A stretch of DNA of 58,978 nt from Alkalilacustris brevis (GTDB lineage: Bacteria > Pseudomonadota > Alphaproteobacteria > Rhodobacterales > Rhodobacteraceae). Position numbers and translations under genes: made by a program. Below the pieces are notes generated by a model. The model saw nothing but the letters and a program-made list of their open reading frames with translations. It searched no databases and had not been told where the DNA came from. Numbering within the stretch: position 1 is the first letter of the stretch; the number at the start of each line of letters is the position of its first letter. Shown here one piece after another: positions 1 through 9,807 of the stretch. The stretch spans positions 1-58,978 of the forward strand of contig NZ_QNVJ01000039.1 of assembly GCF_003350345.1 (NCBI RefSeq), given 5' to 3'.

Positions 1-76
1 CCCGAGGTGGGCGCGGATGCGCCCGCCTGGGGGGCGGGCGGGCGCATGCCCGGGCCGCAAGCGCCCCGGGCGGCAT
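1..76. repeat. Multi-hairpin palindromic repeat, copy R1
   Basis: The arms ATGCGCCCGCC (17-27) and GGCGGGCGCAT (37-47) form an 11-bp perfect inverted repeat. It is followed by CCCGGGCCGCAAGCG and a second CCCGGG. Almost the same sequence recurs at 23388-23491, including the trailing ATGAAAC. It lies downstream of the infB terminator on the infB strand. The left edge may continue outside the window. Confidence 0.75.
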
Positions 77-152
77 GAAACCTGTCAAGCGCGGGCAAGC
101 CATGGCGAGCGTTACACGCAATCAGTTTCCCACCAATTTGCGCAACGCCACT

Positions 153-187
153 TGGGACGGGCGCTGCCCGGTGCTTTGCACCGGGCA
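153..187. repeat. Palindromic repeat, hairpin module R2
   Basis: A 10-bp perfect stem, TGCCCGGTGC / GCACCGGGCA (165-174 and 178-187), closes on a TTT loop and is preceded by GGGCGC. The same module (GGGCGCTGCC-YGTGC hairpin) is found at 23572-23603 and 26010-26155. R1 and R2 appear to be one composite element separated by about 75 bp of less conserved DNA. Confidence 0.65.
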
Positions 188-227
188 AGGGATGCCATCA
201 GGCGACGCACAGCGCAGTCCCCCAACG

Positions 228-259
228 AAAAAGGCCGGCCGCGTCACCCGCAGCCGGCC
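228..259 (-). terminator. Terminator of the rimP-nusA-infB operon
   Basis: On the minus strand a stem of GGCCGGC plus UGCG pairs with CGCG plus GCCGGCC around a five-base loop, 11 bp in all with one G-U pair, and is followed by TTTTT. It begins 25 bases after the infB stop codon, the expected place for the end of this operon. Confidence 0.85.
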
Positions 260-284
260 CCAATCCATGCGTCACGAATACCCG

Positions 285-2798
285 TCAGCTCAGCGTGCGC
301 TCGACCTCTTCGCGCTCGAAGATCTCGATCACGTCGCCGGGGCGGATGTCTTCGTAGTTCTCGAAGGCCATGCCGCATTCCTGGCCCGAGATGACTTCCT
401 TGACCTCGTCCTTGAAGCGCTTGAGCGTCTTGAGCGTGCCTTCGTGGATCACCACATCGTCGCGCAGCAGGCGCACACCGGCCGAACGCCGCGCCACCCC
501 TTCGGTGACAAGACAACCCGCGACCTTGCCCACGCCGCCAGAGACCTTGAAGACCTCCTTGATCGTGGCATAGCCGATGAAATGCTCGCGCACCTCGGCG
601 GAAAGCAGGCCCGAGGCCGCCGCCTTGATGTCATCCACAAGGTCGTAGATCACCGAGTAATAGCGGATCTCCACGCCCTTCTGATTGGCGCTGTTGCGCG
701 CGGGTGCGTTGGCCCGCACGTTGAAGCCCAGCACCGGTGCGCCCGAGGCCTCGGCCAGGCCGATATCGGATTCGGTGATCGCGCCCACACCATAGTGCAG
801 CACGCGCACGCGCACCTCTTCGTTGCCGACCTTCTCCAGCGCCTGCACGATCGCCTCGGCCGAGCCCTGGACATCGGCCTTCAGCACCACCGGCAGCTCG
901 GCCACGGTTTCATCGGCCTTGGCCTTGGCCATCAGCTGTTCCAGCGTGGTGGCCGCACCAGCCGCCGCGCGCTTGTCCTTCGCGGCCTGATGCCGGTAAT
1001 CGGCAATCTCGCGCGCCTGGGCCTCGGTCTCGACAACGTTGAGCACGTCGCCCGCCTCGGGCGTGCCGTTCAGGCCCAGCACCTCGACCGGCACCGATGG
1101 CCCGGCCTCTTCCACGCGCTCGCCCTGATCGTTGATCAGCGCACGCACCTTGCCCCACTGTTCGCCGACGACAAAGATGTCGCCGCGCCGTAGCGTCCCA
1201 TACTGCACCAGCACCGTCGCCACCGGGCCACGGCCCACATCCAGCTTGGCCTCGATCACCGCGCCCATGGCCGCGCGATCCGGGTTGGCTTTGAGTTCCA
1301 GGATCTCGGACTGCAAGGCGATGGATTCCAGCAACTGGTCAAGCCCCATGCCGGTGGTCGCCGAAACCTCGACATCCTGCACGTCGCCTGACATGGCCTC
1401 GACCACGACTTCGTGTTGCAAAAGCTCGGTGCGCACCTTGTTCGGGTCCGCATCGGGCTTGTCGCATTTGTTGATCGCGACGATCATCGGAACACCGGCC
1501 GCCTTGGCGTGATTGATCGCCTCGATCGTCTGCGGCATGACCGAATCATCGGCGGCCACCACCAGCACGACGATATCGGTGACATTTGCACCGCGCGCGC
1601 GCATCGAGGTGAAGGCCGCGTGGCCGGGCGTGTCGAGGAAGGTCAGCACCGCCCCCGATTCCGATTTCACCTGATAGGCCCCGATATGCTGGGTGATACC
1701 GCCTGCCTCGCCCGAGGCGACGCTGGTCTGGCGAATCGCATCGAGCAGCGATGTCTTGCCGTGATCGACATGGCCCATGATCGTGATGATCGGCGGGCGG
1801 GGCTTCAGATCCTCTGCCCGGTCCTCGACAGTGTCGATCACCTGTTCGACATCGGAATCCGACACACGCACCACGTGATGGCCGAATTCCTCGACGATCA
1901 GTTCGGCTGTATCGGCATCGATCGACTGGTTCTGCGTAACCATCAGGCCGTTTTTCATCAGCGCCTTGACCACATCGGCCACGCGCTCGGCCATACGGTT
2001 TGCCAGTTCCGAGACCACGATGGTTTCAGGCACCTGCACGTCACGCACGACCTTTTCACGCGGGGCGGACTGGCCCAGCGCCTTCTGTCGCGCCCGTTCC
2101 TGCTTGCGCTTCATGGCAGCCATGCTGCGCTGGCGGCCTCCGTCGCCTGCCAGCGCCTCTTTCAATGTCAGCTTGCCTGAACGGCGCCCGCCGTCGTCGC
2201 GGGCCTTGCCGCCGCGTCCCTCGCGATCGGCCTGGCGTTCGCGATCGGCCTTGCGCGGCGCCGGGCGTGCCTGGGCGCGTTCGGACACGGGCGCGGTGGC
2301 TGCAGGATCGGCAGGTGCCGGTTCCGAAGCGGGCTCCGCCGCGCGCTGGCGCCCTTCCTCCGCCTCACGCTTTTCGCGCTCTTCCTCTTCGGCCTTGGCG
2401 CGCAGGGCATCCTCGCGCTCGCGCTCCTCGCGCTCCTTGGCCTCGATTTCCTCGCGGCGGCGCTGGCGCTCTTCCTCGCGGCGGCGCTCCTCTGCCTCGC
2501 GGGCGATGGCCTCATCCTCTTCGCGGGCCTTCGCCGCCTGAAGGGCCTTGAGACGGCGCTCCATCTCGGCATCGGTTATGCCGGCGGGCCGTCGCGACGG
2601 GTCGCCTGCCGGTGCCCCGGCCTTGCCCGAGCCAGCCCCGGCAGATTTCGCCCCCGCACCAGCTTTCGGCACCACAACGCGCTTGCGTTTGGTTTCCACC
2701 ACGACGCTCTTGGTGCGCCCGTGGCTGAAGCTCTGCTTAACCTGGCCGGGCCGGGCCCCGCGCAGGCCAAGGGGTTTCTTACCGTCTGTATCGCTCAT
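285..2798 (-). CDS. infB: Translation initiation factor IF-2
   Basis: IF-2 is the GTPase that brings initiator fMet-tRNA to the 30S subunit and promotes subunit joining. The G domain is clear: GHVDHGKT at about 342-349, DTPGHAAF at about 389-396 and NKCD at about 443-446, followed by the beta-barrel and C-terminal tRNA-binding domains. The N-terminal third holds a long, highly charged Glu/Arg segment (about 78-150), typical of the variable IF-2 N-terminus. The product is 837 residues from the ATG at 2798. A TTG at 2810 overlapping the upstream stop is possible, but it sits too close to its Shine-Dalgarno match. It is the last gene of the rimP-nusA-ylxR-infB operon. Confidence 0.97.
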   Translation of the reverse strand: MSDTDGKKPLGLRGARPGQVKQSFSHGRTKSVVVETKRKRVVVPKAGAGAKSAGAGSGKAGAPAGDPSRRPAGITDAEMERRLKALQAAKAREEDEAIAREAEERRREEERQRRREEIEAKEREEREREDALRAKAEEEEREKREAEEGRQRAAEPASEPAPADPAATAPVSERAQARPAPRKADRERQADREGRGGKARDDGGRRSGKLTLKEALAGDGGRQRSMAAMKRKQERARQKALGQSAPREKVVRDVQVPETIVVSELANRMAERVADVVKALMKNGLMVTQNQSIDADTAELIVEEFGHHVVRVSDSDVEQVIDTVEDRAEDLKPRPPIITIMGHVDHGKTSLLDAIRQTSVASGEAGGITQHIGAYQVKSESGAVLTFLDTPGHAAFTSMRARGANVTDIVVLVVAADDSVMPQTIEAINHAKAAGVPMIVAINKCDKPDADPNKVRTELLQHEVVVEAMSGDVQDVEVSATTGMGLDQLLESIALQSEILELKANPDRAAMGAVIEAKLDVGRGPVATVLVQYGTLRRGDIFVVGEQWGKVRALINDQGERVEEAGPSVPVEVLGLNGTPEAGDVLNVVETEAQAREIADYRHQAAKDKRAAAGAATTLEQLMAKAKADETVAELPVVLKADVQGSAEAIVQALEKVGNEEVRVRVLHYGVGAITESDIGLAEASGAPVLGFNVRANAPARNSANQKGVEIRYYSVIYDLVDDIKAAASGLLSAEVREHFIGYATIKEVFKVSGGVGKVAGCLVTEGVARRSAGVRLLRDDVVIHEGTLKTLKRFKDEVKEVISGQECGMAFENYEDIRPGDVIEIFEREEVERTLS

Positions 2799-2806
2799 GC
2801 GTCCTG

Positions 2807-3427
2807 TCAATCCTTCCCGGCGTCATCCGCGCCGATCTGCCCGCGAATTCCCGCAAGCCTCGCAGCTTCCTCTACAACACGCGTTGCGAGTCCGCCAGCC
2901 GCGAGCGCGGCATGTATCACATGTTCGCGCCCGAATGCCAAACCCAATTCTGCAGCGCTCAGGGCGCCAACCCTCGTATTCGCCCCCTCTGGCGGCCGCA
3001 GTCTGCTTTTCTCGCGCGGCGATCCGTCAGTGGCCTGCAAAAGCACCGCCGCCTCGCCCTTGACCAGCCAGTCGCGCGTCTTTTCGTAGCCGCAGACCGC
3101 CTGTCCGCTCTTGCGAGCGAGCGAGACCAACTCAACCACCCGGCGCGCCAGCTGCTTTTCGACCATGTCCTCCAGGTCGCCGGGCACATTGACAGCCTGC
3201 CGGGCCGCCCGGGCAAAAAGACGCCGCGTCACCGCACGTTGCAGCGCCGCACGCTCGGCCGAAACCCAGATGCCACGCCCCGGAAGGCGCCCCAACACAT
3301 CGGGCACGATCTGTGCTTCGGGGCCGACCACGAAGCGAATCATCCCCGAAGGCGCATCGCTGCGCCCGGTGGCGATGCACCGCCGTTCAGGCGCTTCACG
3401 CTCGGCCTTGCGTCCACCACGGGTCAT
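2807..3427 (-). CDS. YlxR-family RNA-binding protein with L7Ae-like C-terminus
   Basis: This gene sits between nusA and infB, where the YlxR (DUF448) protein is encoded in most bacteria. The N-terminal half carries the YlxR hallmark RRCIATGRS (about 15-23). The C-terminal half (about 95-180, from [13 protein letters not shown] on) resembles the L7Ae/YlxQ RNA-binding fold, so the two small proteins seem fused, as is common in alphaproteobacteria. The ATG at 3427 is chosen because AAGGGGG lies just upstream; the in-frame extension to 3445 has no such support. The product is 206 residues. A role in transcription or translation coupling is inferred from context. Confidence 0.88.
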   Translation of the reverse strand: MTRGGRKAEREAPERRCIATGRSDAPSGMIRFVVGPEAQIVPDVLGRLPGRGIWVSAERAALQRAVTRRLFARAARQAVNVPGDLEDMVEKQLARRVVELVSLARKSGQAVCGYEKTRDWLVKGEAAVLLQATDGSPREKSRLRPPEGANTRVGALSAAELGLAFGREHVIHAALAAGGLATRVVEEAARLAGIRGQIGADDAGKD

Positions 3428-3462
3428 ATAGCCCCCTTGCGGCAAACGTTCCAGGCAACGCG

Positions 3463-5112
3463 TCAGACGCGCGGCTCTGATTCGCCTGTCAGTTCGGCAC
3501 CGGCATCGGAATCGGCATCCACATCGGCATCGGCTTCCGCCTCTTCTGCTGGCGCAAGCTCGGCGGGATCGACCCAGCCAAGCAGCACCCGCGCCGTCAT
3601 CACCAGATGCTGCGCTTCTTCAAGGCTCACGTCAAAGGGCTCGAGCAGCCCATCATCCTTGACACGTTCACCATCGACAGTGGTCCAGCCACCGGCAAGT
3701 TCCCAGTCGGCGCAGGTGGCGAAATCTTCCAGCGTCTTGATGCCGTCGTTCGCCAGAGCCTCGACCATCTGGGGTGTCAGCCCCTCGAATTCAAGCAGGC
3801 TGTCTTCCACTCCCAGGGCACGGGCGGCCTCGATCGCGCGGGTATTGGCCTCTTCAAGACGATCCCGCGCACGCGCCTGAAGCTCCTGCGCGGTATCTGC
3901 GTCGAACCCGTCGATCGACAGAAGCTCTTCCTGGTCGACGTAGGCCACCTCTTCGAGCGAGGCAAAACCTTCCGCCACCAGCAACTGCGCCAGAACCTCA
4001 TCGACATCCAGCTCATCAACAAAGAGCTTGGTGCGCTCGGCGAACTCGGCCTGGCGGCGTTCGCTTTCCTCGGCCTCGGTCATGATGTCGATATCGAGCG
4101 CGGTCAACTGGCTGGCCAGCCGCACATTCTGCCCGCGCCGCCCGATGGCCAGCGAAAGCTGATCGTCGGGCACCACCACCTCGATCCGGGCGGCATCCTC
4201 GTCGATCACCACCTTGGAAACCTCGGCCGGCTGCAACGCGTTCACCAGGAAGGTCGCCTGATCCTCATTCCAGGGAATGATGTCGATCTTTTCGCCCTGA
4301 AGCTCGTTGACCACGGCCTGCACGCGGCTACCGCGCATCCCGACACAGGCGCCGACCGGATCGATCGAGGCGTCATGCGAGATGACCGCAATCTTGGCGC
4401 GCGAACCAGGGTCACGGGCCACCGCCTTGATCTCGATGATGCCGTCGTAGATTTCCGGCACTTCCATCTTGAACAACTCGGCCATGAATTCGGGCGCGGT
4501 GCGCGACAGGAACACCTGCGGGCCGCGCACCTCGCGGCGCACATCCTTGATATAGGCGCGAATGCGGTCATTGGGGCGATAGCTTTCGCGACCGATCTTG
4601 TCCGAGCGGCGCAGAACACCCTCGCCCCGGCCAATGTCAACGATGACATTGCCGTATTCCTCGCGCTTGACGACACCGTTGATGATGGTGCCGGCGCGGT
4701 CCTTGAACTCCTCGTACTGGCGGTCGCGCTCGGCCTCGCGGACCTTTTGCAGGATCACCTGCTTGGCCGATTGCGCGGCGATGCGGCCCATCTCGACGGG
4801 GGGCACTTCTTCGGTGATCTCGTCGCCGATCTGCGGATCTTCGAGAAACTCGCGCGCCTGCTCTACGGTCAGTTCGGCGTGATGGTTCTCGACCTCCTCG
4901 ACCACGGTGCGCACCCGGGTGAAGGCCGCGCGGCCGGTCTGACGGTCGATATGCACGCGGATATCCAGATCGGCGCCATAGCGCGACTTGGCCGCCCGTG
5001 CGAGGCTGTCTTCCATCGCCTCGATCACCAGATCGGGGTCGATCATCTTTTCGCGGGCGACGGCCTCGGCCGTCTGCAAAAGCTCAAGCTGGTTGGCGCT
5101 GGTGATGACCAT
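3463..5112 (-). CDS. nusA: Transcription termination/antitermination factor NusA
   Basis: NusA binds RNA polymerase and nascent RNA to control pausing, termination and antitermination. The 549-residue product has the standard order: an N-terminal RNA polymerase-binding domain (about 1-130, starting with [17 protein letters not shown]), an S1 domain, two KH domains (including [17 protein letters not shown] near 240 and [13 protein letters not shown] near 320) and a C-terminal acidic repeat region. The acidic tail ([12 protein letters not shown]) is a low-complexity stretch. The start is four bases after the rimP stop, so the genes are probably translationally coupled. Confidence 0.97.
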   Translation of the reverse strand: MVITSANQLELLQTAEAVAREKMIDPDLVIEAMEDSLARAAKSRYGADLDIRVHIDRQTGRAAFTRVRTVVEEVENHHAELTVEQAREFLEDPQIGDEITEEVPPVEMGRIAAQSAKQVILQKVREAERDRQYEEFKDRAGTIINGVVKREEYGNVIVDIGRGEGVLRRSDKIGRESYRPNDRIRAYIKDVRREVRGPQVFLSRTAPEFMAELFKMEVPEIYDGIIEIKAVARDPGSRAKIAVISHDASIDPVGACVGMRGSRVQAVVNELQGEKIDIIPWNEDQATFLVNALQPAEVSKVVIDEDAARIEVVVPDDQLSLAIGRRGQNVRLASQLTALDIDIMTEAEESERRQAEFAERTKLFVDELDVDEVLAQLLVAEGFASLEEVAYVDQEELLSIDGFDADTAQELQARARDRLEEANTRAIEAARALGVEDSLLEFEGLTPQMVEALANDGIKTLEDFATCADWELAGGWTTVDGERVKDDGLLEPFDVSLEEAQHLVMTARVLLGWVDPAELAPAEEAEADADVDADSDAGAELTGESEPRV

Positions 5113-5116
5113 CGTC

Positions 5117-5731
5117 TCAGTCCTTCCCGGATGGGGTGTCGGTGTCAGGGCCGCCGCTGGCGGTATCTTCGGTATCAGTGTCGCTTTCGATCACGTCGAA
5201 ATCGCCTTCATCAAGCACACCGGCTTCCTTGCGGGCGCGCAGCATTTCGGCGATCAGCTCGTCGGTGAGGATCAGCTTTGCGTCGGAGAGCCAGTCGAAC
5301 TTAAGGCCAACGGTGCCCTCGGGCAGGTTGACCAGAATCTCATCGCCCTCGACCCCTGCCAGCACCCCCTTGAAGCGCCGCTGCCCGTCGATCAGCTCTG
5401 TCGTCTCCAGCCGGGCCTCGTAGCCCTGCCAGATGTCGAAATCCTTGAGCCGCGTCAGCGGCCGGTCGATCCCCGGCGAGGACACCTCGAGCGTGAAGGC
5501 ATCCTCAAGCGGATCCTCGACATCCAGCACCGCCGAAACGGCCGTGGAGATGCGCGCGCAATCCTCGACGACGATGCCGCCATCAGGGCGGTCGGCCATG
5601 ATCTGCAAGGTGGCCTTCTTGCCCCCCTGCAGACGCAAGCGCACGAGTTCGAATCCCAGCGCCTCGATGGCGGGGGTCACGATCTCGGCCAGGCGCCGAT
5701 CCATGGGTGTCTTGGCGATAAGGTCGCTCAA
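5117..5731 (-). CDS. rimP: Ribosome maturation factor RimP, TTG start
   Basis: RimP assists 30S subunit maturation and is the usual first gene of the nusA-infB operon. The protein ([20 protein letters not shown], then [13 protein letters not shown] around residue 100) matches the family across its length. I place the start at a TTG (5731) because GGAG lies six bases upstream and translation then begins LSDLIAKT, as in relatives. The open frame extends further upstream, but that part coincides with a terminator hairpin and promoter and is not protein-like. The product is 204 residues with an acidic, Asp/Ser/Thr-rich C-terminal tail. Confidence 0.92.
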   Translation of the reverse strand: MSDLIAKTPMDRRLAEIVTPAIEALGFELVRLRLQGGKKATLQIMADRPDGGIVVEDCARISTAVSAVLDVEDPLEDAFTLEVSSPGIDRPLTRLKDFDIWQGYEARLETTELIDGQRRFKGVLAGVEGDEILVNLPEGTVGLKFDWLSDAKLILTDELIAEMLRARKEAGVLDEGDFDVIESDTDTEDTASGGPDTDTPSGKD

Positions 5732-5819
5732 AAGCGGCTCCAGAAACAAAAAAGCGGGCCAAGCGGCCCGCGAACATTCTCGGTGGTGCCCCGGGTTTGG
5801 ACCCCGCAGCGCCGCTGTT
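5732..5819 (-). promoter_or_regulatory. Structured 5' leader of the rimP operon
   Basis: Between the predicted transcription start and the rimP TTG lie about 88 bases that end with a full intrinsic terminator. Any transcript from this promoter must read through it to express rimP. The leader also holds a GC-rich segment with GGGTCCAAACCC that could form an alternative structure. Leader-mediated attenuation of the rimP operon is inferred, not shown. Confidence 0.5.
5747..5771 (-). terminator. Intrinsic terminator (attenuator) just upstream of rimP
   Basis: On the minus strand GCGGGCC-GCTT-GGCCCGC forms a 7-bp perfect stem followed by TTTTTT. It ends only about six bases before the rimP Shine-Dalgarno GGAG. 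Its position between promoter and first gene argues for an attenuator or the end of a short leader RNA rather than the terminator of a preceding gene. Confidence 0.8.
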
Positions 5820-5825
5820 GATGCC

Positions 5826-5854
5826 CATATAGGCCCGCACGCAGGCATTTGCAA
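5826..5854 (-). promoter_or_regulatory. Sigma-70-type promoter for the rimP operon
   Basis: TTGCAA (5854-5849) and TATATG (5831-5826) are separated by 17 bases on the minus strand. This is a good match to the housekeeping promoter and about 95 bases upstream of the rimP start. Confidence 0.65.
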
Positions 5855-5873
5855 TAGAAAGCCTCGGGGGCAG

Positions 5874-5916
5874 GCCCCGGCCCGCCCCTTCAGCCGCCAG
5901 CCCGCGGGGCCGGGGC
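5874..5916 (-). terminator. GC-rich inverted repeat after the flotillin gene
   Basis: GCCCCGGCCC (5874-5883) and GGGCCGGGGC (5907-5916) form a 10-bp perfect stem with a 23-base loop, right after the flotillin stop codon. There is no U-tract, so it may be an RNA-stabilising or Rho-independent-like 3' structure separating this operon from rimP. Confidence 0.4.
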
Positions 5917-5922
5917 GGCATT

Positions 5923-7524
5923 TCAGCTGTCCTTCTTCCGGTCGCCGCTGCCGGTCGGCTTGTCCTTGTTGGTTTCCGGCCCCAACGCTTTCTCGAAATC
6001 CAGCCCAACCTGATCGCCGATCTTCCTGAGCACCGGCAATTGCACCGCCATGTCGAGCACCGCATCCAGTGCCTGATCGACAGCGCCGCGCCGCGCCTTG
6101 GCGTCGCCCGCCTCGCCCGTGCCCCGGCCAAGGCCCGAAAGCTGCGTGATGTTGATATTGCCGATCTTCTCGGCAGGTTTCACCATCTCGGCAACGATGC
6201 GCGGCATAGCCTCAAGCCGGGCCTTTTCAAGCTCCAGCGCGATCACCGCCTCCGAGCGGGTATTCTCGGCCTCGATCCGAGCGCGCTCGACCTCGACCTC
6301 GGCCAGCCGCAGCGCGCTCATGGCCTGGGCCTCAAGCCGGGCGGCCTCGGCCCGGTCGGCGGCGGTGACCTTGTCGTTCTCGGCGGCGATCCGGGCGCGC
6401 GCAGCGGCGGCTTCGGCCTCGGCACGTGCGGCCATGAGCGCAAGCTGGTGGCGGCGCTCGGCCTCGGCGCTGGCGCGGGCGGTCTCGATCTCTTCATGCG
6501 CGGCGGTGGCGCGGGCGCGGGCACTGTCGGCCTCGGCCCGCGCGGCGCTTTCCTCCTGCGACTTGCGCGAAATCAGGATGGCGCGTTCCTGTTCAGCCTC
6601 TTCCAGCACACGGGCGCGGGCTATCTCGGCTTCGCGGATGGCCTGCTCGCGGGCGATCTCAGCGGCCTGGATCTCCTGCTCCATACGGATGCGGGCAGCG
6701 GCCGAGTCGCGTTCGGCCTCGGCCTTGCGGCGCGCCACCTCGGCCAGTTGCGCGGCGATCAGGGTCTCGATCTCCTGGCTCTGGGAAATCTCGGCGCGAC
6801 GCTCCTCAAGGTCGATCTCGAGCTGCCGCTTCGCCGTCTCCATCGCCGCCCGGCGCACGCTGACCTGGGTCTCACCGTCGATCTCGGCGCGCTCTTTCTT
6901 CGACTTGGCGATCACCTCGGCCAGCTTGCGCATGCCCACGGCATTGAAGGCGTTGTTCTCGTCCAGTGCGGCAAAGGGCGTCTGGTCAAGCGCGGTGAGC
7001 GACACGCTATCCAGTTGCAGCCCGTAACGCTCCAGCACCTCGCGCAGGTTGTCGCGCACCTCAGCCACGAAGGCGCCGCGATTCTCGTGCAACTCGTCCA
7101 GCGTCAGGCGCGCCGCGACCGAGCGCAGCGAATCCACCAGCATCCCGTCGAGCAACTCGCGCAGCTGATCTGGCTGGAAGCTGCGGCGCCCCAGGGTTTG
7201 CGCCGCGCGCGCGATAGCGGCTTCCTCAGGGGCGACTGAAACGTAGAACTCGGCCCCCACATCGACGCGCAGCCGGTCCTTGGTGATGATCGAGGCCTCG
7301 GCGCGGCGCTCGACGAGCAGGCGCAGGGTCTGCATATTGACCCGCGCGATTTCATGGAAATAGGGCAGCGCCAACACGCCGCCGTCGATGACGACGCGGC
7401 GCCCGCCAATGCCGGTTCGCACCAGGCTGACCTCGTTCGTCGCGCGCTCGTAGAACCAGGCGAACAGGGCCACCAGCCCCGCCAGCACTATCACTGCGAC
7501 GATGATCCAGATGACTGCGCTCAT
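5923..7524 (-). CDS. Flotillin/SPFH-family membrane protein
   Basis: Flotillins scaffold membrane microdomains. The 533-residue product has one N-terminal membrane segment (about 3-24), a band-7/SPFH domain (about 30-200, with [15 protein letters not shown] near the start) and a long Ala/Glu/Arg-rich coiled coil (about 200-440) built of EAER-like repeats. A short C-terminal tail follows. The start is supported by AAAGGGA upstream of the ATG. It lies 45 bases downstream of the SDR gene and could be the last gene of the transporter operon or have its own promoter. No NfeD-like partner gene is adjacent. The family call is firm; the cellular role is not known from sequence. Confidence 0.88.
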   Translation of the reverse strand: MSAVIWIIVAVIVLAGLVALFAWFYERATNEVSLVRTGIGGRRVVIDGGVLALPYFHEIARVNMQTLRLLVERRAEASIITKDRLRVDVGAEFYVSVAPEEAAIARAAQTLGRRSFQPDQLRELLDGMLVDSLRSVAARLTLDELHENRGAFVAEVRDNLREVLERYGLQLDSVSLTALDQTPFAALDENNAFNAVGMRKLAEVIAKSKKERAEIDGETQVSVRRAAMETAKRQLEIDLEERRAEISQSQEIETLIAAQLAEVARRKAEAERDSAAARIRMEQEIQAAEIAREQAIREAEIARARVLEEAEQERAILISRKSQEESAARAEADSARARATAAHEEIETARASAEAERRHQLALMAARAEAEAAAARARIAAENDKVTAADRAEAARLEAQAMSALRLAEVEVERARIEAENTRSEAVIALELEKARLEAMPRIVAEMVKPAEKIGNINITQLSGLGRGTGEAGDAKARRGAVDQALDAVLDMAVQLPVLRKIGDQVGLDFEKALGPETNKDKPTGSGDRKKDS

Positions 7525-7569
7525 TTTCTGTCCCTTTCGGTCGGGCGCACCACGCCGGGCGCGATAAGG

Positions 7570-8325
7570 TCAAAGCCCATGCGTGCCGCACAGGAATTCG
7601 GATGTCTGGCCGCCATCGGCAGGCAGGATGGCCCCGCGCACCGCACGCGACCTGTCAGACAGAAGGAAGGCCACCACCGAGGCCACATCCGCCACGCCGG
7701 GCGCATCATCGGATCCGGCAGCATGAATCACGGTGTTCATTCGCAAGCCTGCCGCCGCCTGGGGCGGGGGCGGCTGCAAGGCCCAGGCAGCCAGCGCACG
7801 AGCCATGAAACCGGCCAAGGCGCCGCCCGCGAGTCCCTGGGCTTCCAGAAAGCTTTCGACGTCTTCGAATCCCAGTTCGCGCGCGGCGCGTATGGCAGGC
7901 AAGGCCGCAACCCAGTCGGCGGCCTCGCGTCCGCCCAGCGTCACGACAGATGCGCCATCGGCCATGCGCGGCGCCAGTGCTGCGGTCAGCCGCTTGACCC
8001 CCAGCAGCCCGATTTGCAGGGCCGTAGCATCATCGACCCGCGCAGGAACGCCCAGCGCATTGACTAGCCCGTCCACGCCCTCGGGCAGCACCTCTGCAAG
8101 CGCGTCGAGACTGCGCGGGTCGCCCAGATCGGCGCGATAAAATTCTTCGACATGGTCGAACGCACGTTCGATATCCACGCCCAGGACCGTCGCGCCCATC
8201 GCGGTGCAGGTCTGCGCGCAGGCCCGCCCAACCCCGGAGGCCGAGCCGGTAACGACAATCGTCTTGCCCCTCAGAAACGGCAACTCGCCCCGGTGCGGTG
8301 TTTGCGGTTCATCCGTCATAGCCAC
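7570..8325 (-). CDS. SDR-family protein lacking the Ser-Tyr-Lys triad
   Basis: This 251-residue protein has a short-chain dehydrogenase Rossmann fold: TGSASGVG (26-33) for the dinucleotide, NALG (89-92) in place of NNAG, and a C-terminal PADGG motif. It most resembles coniferyl-alcohol/3-alpha-hydroxysteroid dehydrogenases. The catalytic residues are missing: the Ser position reads as Gly (about 131) and the YxxxK region reads AGFMA (about 171-175). The only tyrosine in the protein is residue 63. It is therefore probably not a standard oxidoreductase and may bind a cofactor or ligand, or be decaying. The start is GTG (8325), with GAGGG upstream; an ATG two codons later is the alternative. It begins eight bases after the aldehyde dehydrogenase gene. 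Confidence 0.82.
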   Translation of the reverse strand: MAMTDEPQTPHRGELPFLRGKTIVVTGSASGVGRACAQTCTAMGATVLGVDIERAFDHVEEFYRADLGDPRSLDALAEVLPEGVDGLVNALGVPARVDDATALQIGLLGVKRLTAALAPRMADGASVVTLGGREAADWVAALPAIRAARELGFEDVESFLEAQGLAGGALAGFMARALAAWALQPPPPQAAAGLRMNTVIHAAGSDDAPGVADVASVVAFLLSDRSRAVRGAILPADGGQTSEFLCGTHGL

Positions 8326-8333
8326 TCTTGCCC

Positions 8334-9806
8334 TCAGAACATTGGCGGGTAATGCCGCCCGCCACGTTCAAGCGTGATCCAGCGCGTTTCGGTGAAGGTC
8401 TCGACCGACCAGCGCCCGCCATGCCGCCCCAGCCCGCTGGCCTTGGACCCGCCAAAGGGCACATGCGGCTCGTCATTCACCGAAGAACAGTTCACATGGC
8501 ACATGCCGGTTTCCAGCTTGCGCGACATCGCCAGCGCGCGCGCCTCGTCGCGGGTGATAATACCGCAGGACAGCCCGTATTCGGTATCATTGTTGATCGC
8601 GATGGCCTCCTCGTCGGTCTTGAACGGGATAACCGGCACGACAGGGCCGAAGGTCTCGTCGCGGTAGACATCCATCTCCGGGGTCACACCGGTCAGGATC
8701 GTGGGTTCGACAAAGCGGCCCCTTACGCCCCCACCCAGCGCCAGCTTGGCGCCCTTGGCCAGCGCATCTTCGATCTGGCCTTTTACGCGGGCGACCTGCC
8801 GGTCGTTGATCAGCGGGCCGATCACGTTGCCCTTGTCGGCAGTGTCGCCGATCTTGAGCTTGCTCGCCCGTTCCACAAAACGGCGCAGGAACTCGGGATA
8901 GATCGACTCGTGGACGAGCACCTTCTCGACCGACATGCAGATCTGGCCCTGGTGCATGAAGCTGCCGAAATTCGCCGCTTGGGTGGCGCGCTCCATATCG
9001 GCGTCCTCCAGCACGATCAGGCTGTCCTTGCCCCCCAACTCGACACAGCATTTCTTGAGATGCGCGCCCGCCTTGGCCGCAATCGCCCGGCCAACCGGCG
9101 TCGAACCGGTGAACGAGATGCCCTTGACCAGCGGGTGTTCGACCAGTTCGTTGCCCATCTCGGCGACATTGTCGCGCGAACAGGTGACGACGTTGAACAC
9201 CCCGGCGGGCAGCCCGGCCTCTTCCAGAACTTCGGCAAAGAAAAGCCCGCCCAGATAAGGCGTGTCTTCCGAGGGCTTCAGCACGATGGTGTTGCCCATC
9301 GCCAGCGGGAAGGCGAAGCCGCGCGACGTCAGGATGCCGGGGAAGTTCCACGGCGAGATCACCGAAACCACCCCCATCGGAAAGCGCACCGCTGTCGAGA
9401 ACTTGCCATGCTCGGACGGCAGCACCTCGCCGATCGCATCGAAACAGGCTCCGGCGGCGGCGCGGAACACCTCGGGCACATAATGGGCTTCGAACATGCC
9501 CTTGCCGAACCAGCCGCCGCCTTCGGCCTGCGCGGCAGCCACGAAATCGGGCACGCGACGTTCCCAGATATCGGCGATCTTGAGCATGTAATGGGCGCGC
9601 TCGGTGAATTTTAGCTCCGACCACCCGGCAAAGGCAGCATGGGCGGCCTCGATGGCAGTGCGCGCCTCGGCTCGGCCGCCGTCGGGCGCCTCGGCCCATA
9701 GGCTGCCGTCATTGGGGTTGATGTCAGGAAAGGTCCGGCTCGCGGGTACCCACTGGCCGTTGATGAACATGCCCTTGAGTGCATGGCGGGGGCGTGCGTC
9801 CAGCAT
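8334..9806 (-). CDS. Aldehyde dehydrogenase, vanillin/benzaldehyde type (second copy)
   Basis: This NAD(P)-dependent aldehyde dehydrogenase would oxidise an aldehyde to the acid. The 490-residue product has ISPWNFP, the catalytic Glu in CVELGGKDS, the catalytic Cys in GQICMS, and ETFGPVVPV. The C-terminal signature CHVNCSSVNDEPHVPFGG followed by FTETRWITL is what I associate with aromatic aldehyde dehydrogenases. The start is the ATG at 9806, with AGGAG seven bases upstream and only one base after the preceding ATPase stop, so the two are translationally coupled. The exact substrate cannot be read from sequence. Confidence 0.9.
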   Translation of the reverse strand: MLDARPRHALKGMFINGQWVPASRTFPDINPNDGSLWAEAPDGGRAEARTAIEAAHAAFAGWSELKFTERAHYMLKIADIWERRVPDFVAAAQAEGGGWFGKGMFEAHYVPEVFRAAAGACFDAIGEVLPSEHGKFSTAVRFPMGVVSVISPWNFPGILTSRGFAFPLAMGNTIVLKPSEDTPYLGGLFFAEVLEEAGLPAGVFNVVTCSRDNVAEMGNELVEHPLVKGISFTGSTPVGRAIAAKAGAHLKKCCVELGGKDSLIVLEDADMERATQAANFGSFMHQGQICMSVEKVLVHESIYPEFLRRFVERASKLKIGDTADKGNVIGPLINDRQVARVKGQIEDALAKGAKLALGGGVRGRFVEPTILTGVTPEMDVYRDETFGPVVPVIPFKTDEEAIAINNDTEYGLSCGIITRDEARALAMSRKLETGMCHVNCSSVNDEPHVPFGGSKASGLGRHGGRWSVETFTETRWITLERGGRHYPPMF

Positions 9807-9807
9807 G

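Noticed and set aside
3607-5268. Long plus-strand open frame (553 codons) opposite nusA
   Set aside because: It is the antisense of nusA and rimP in GC-rich DNA with no family motifs and a His/Asp/Leu-rich shadow composition.
5772-5805. tRNA T-arm-like or split tmRNA-like sequence (GGGTCCAAACCC) before rimP
   Set aside because: The T-stem cannot form five pairs and no acceptor, D or anticodon arm is present. Treated as part of the rimP leader.
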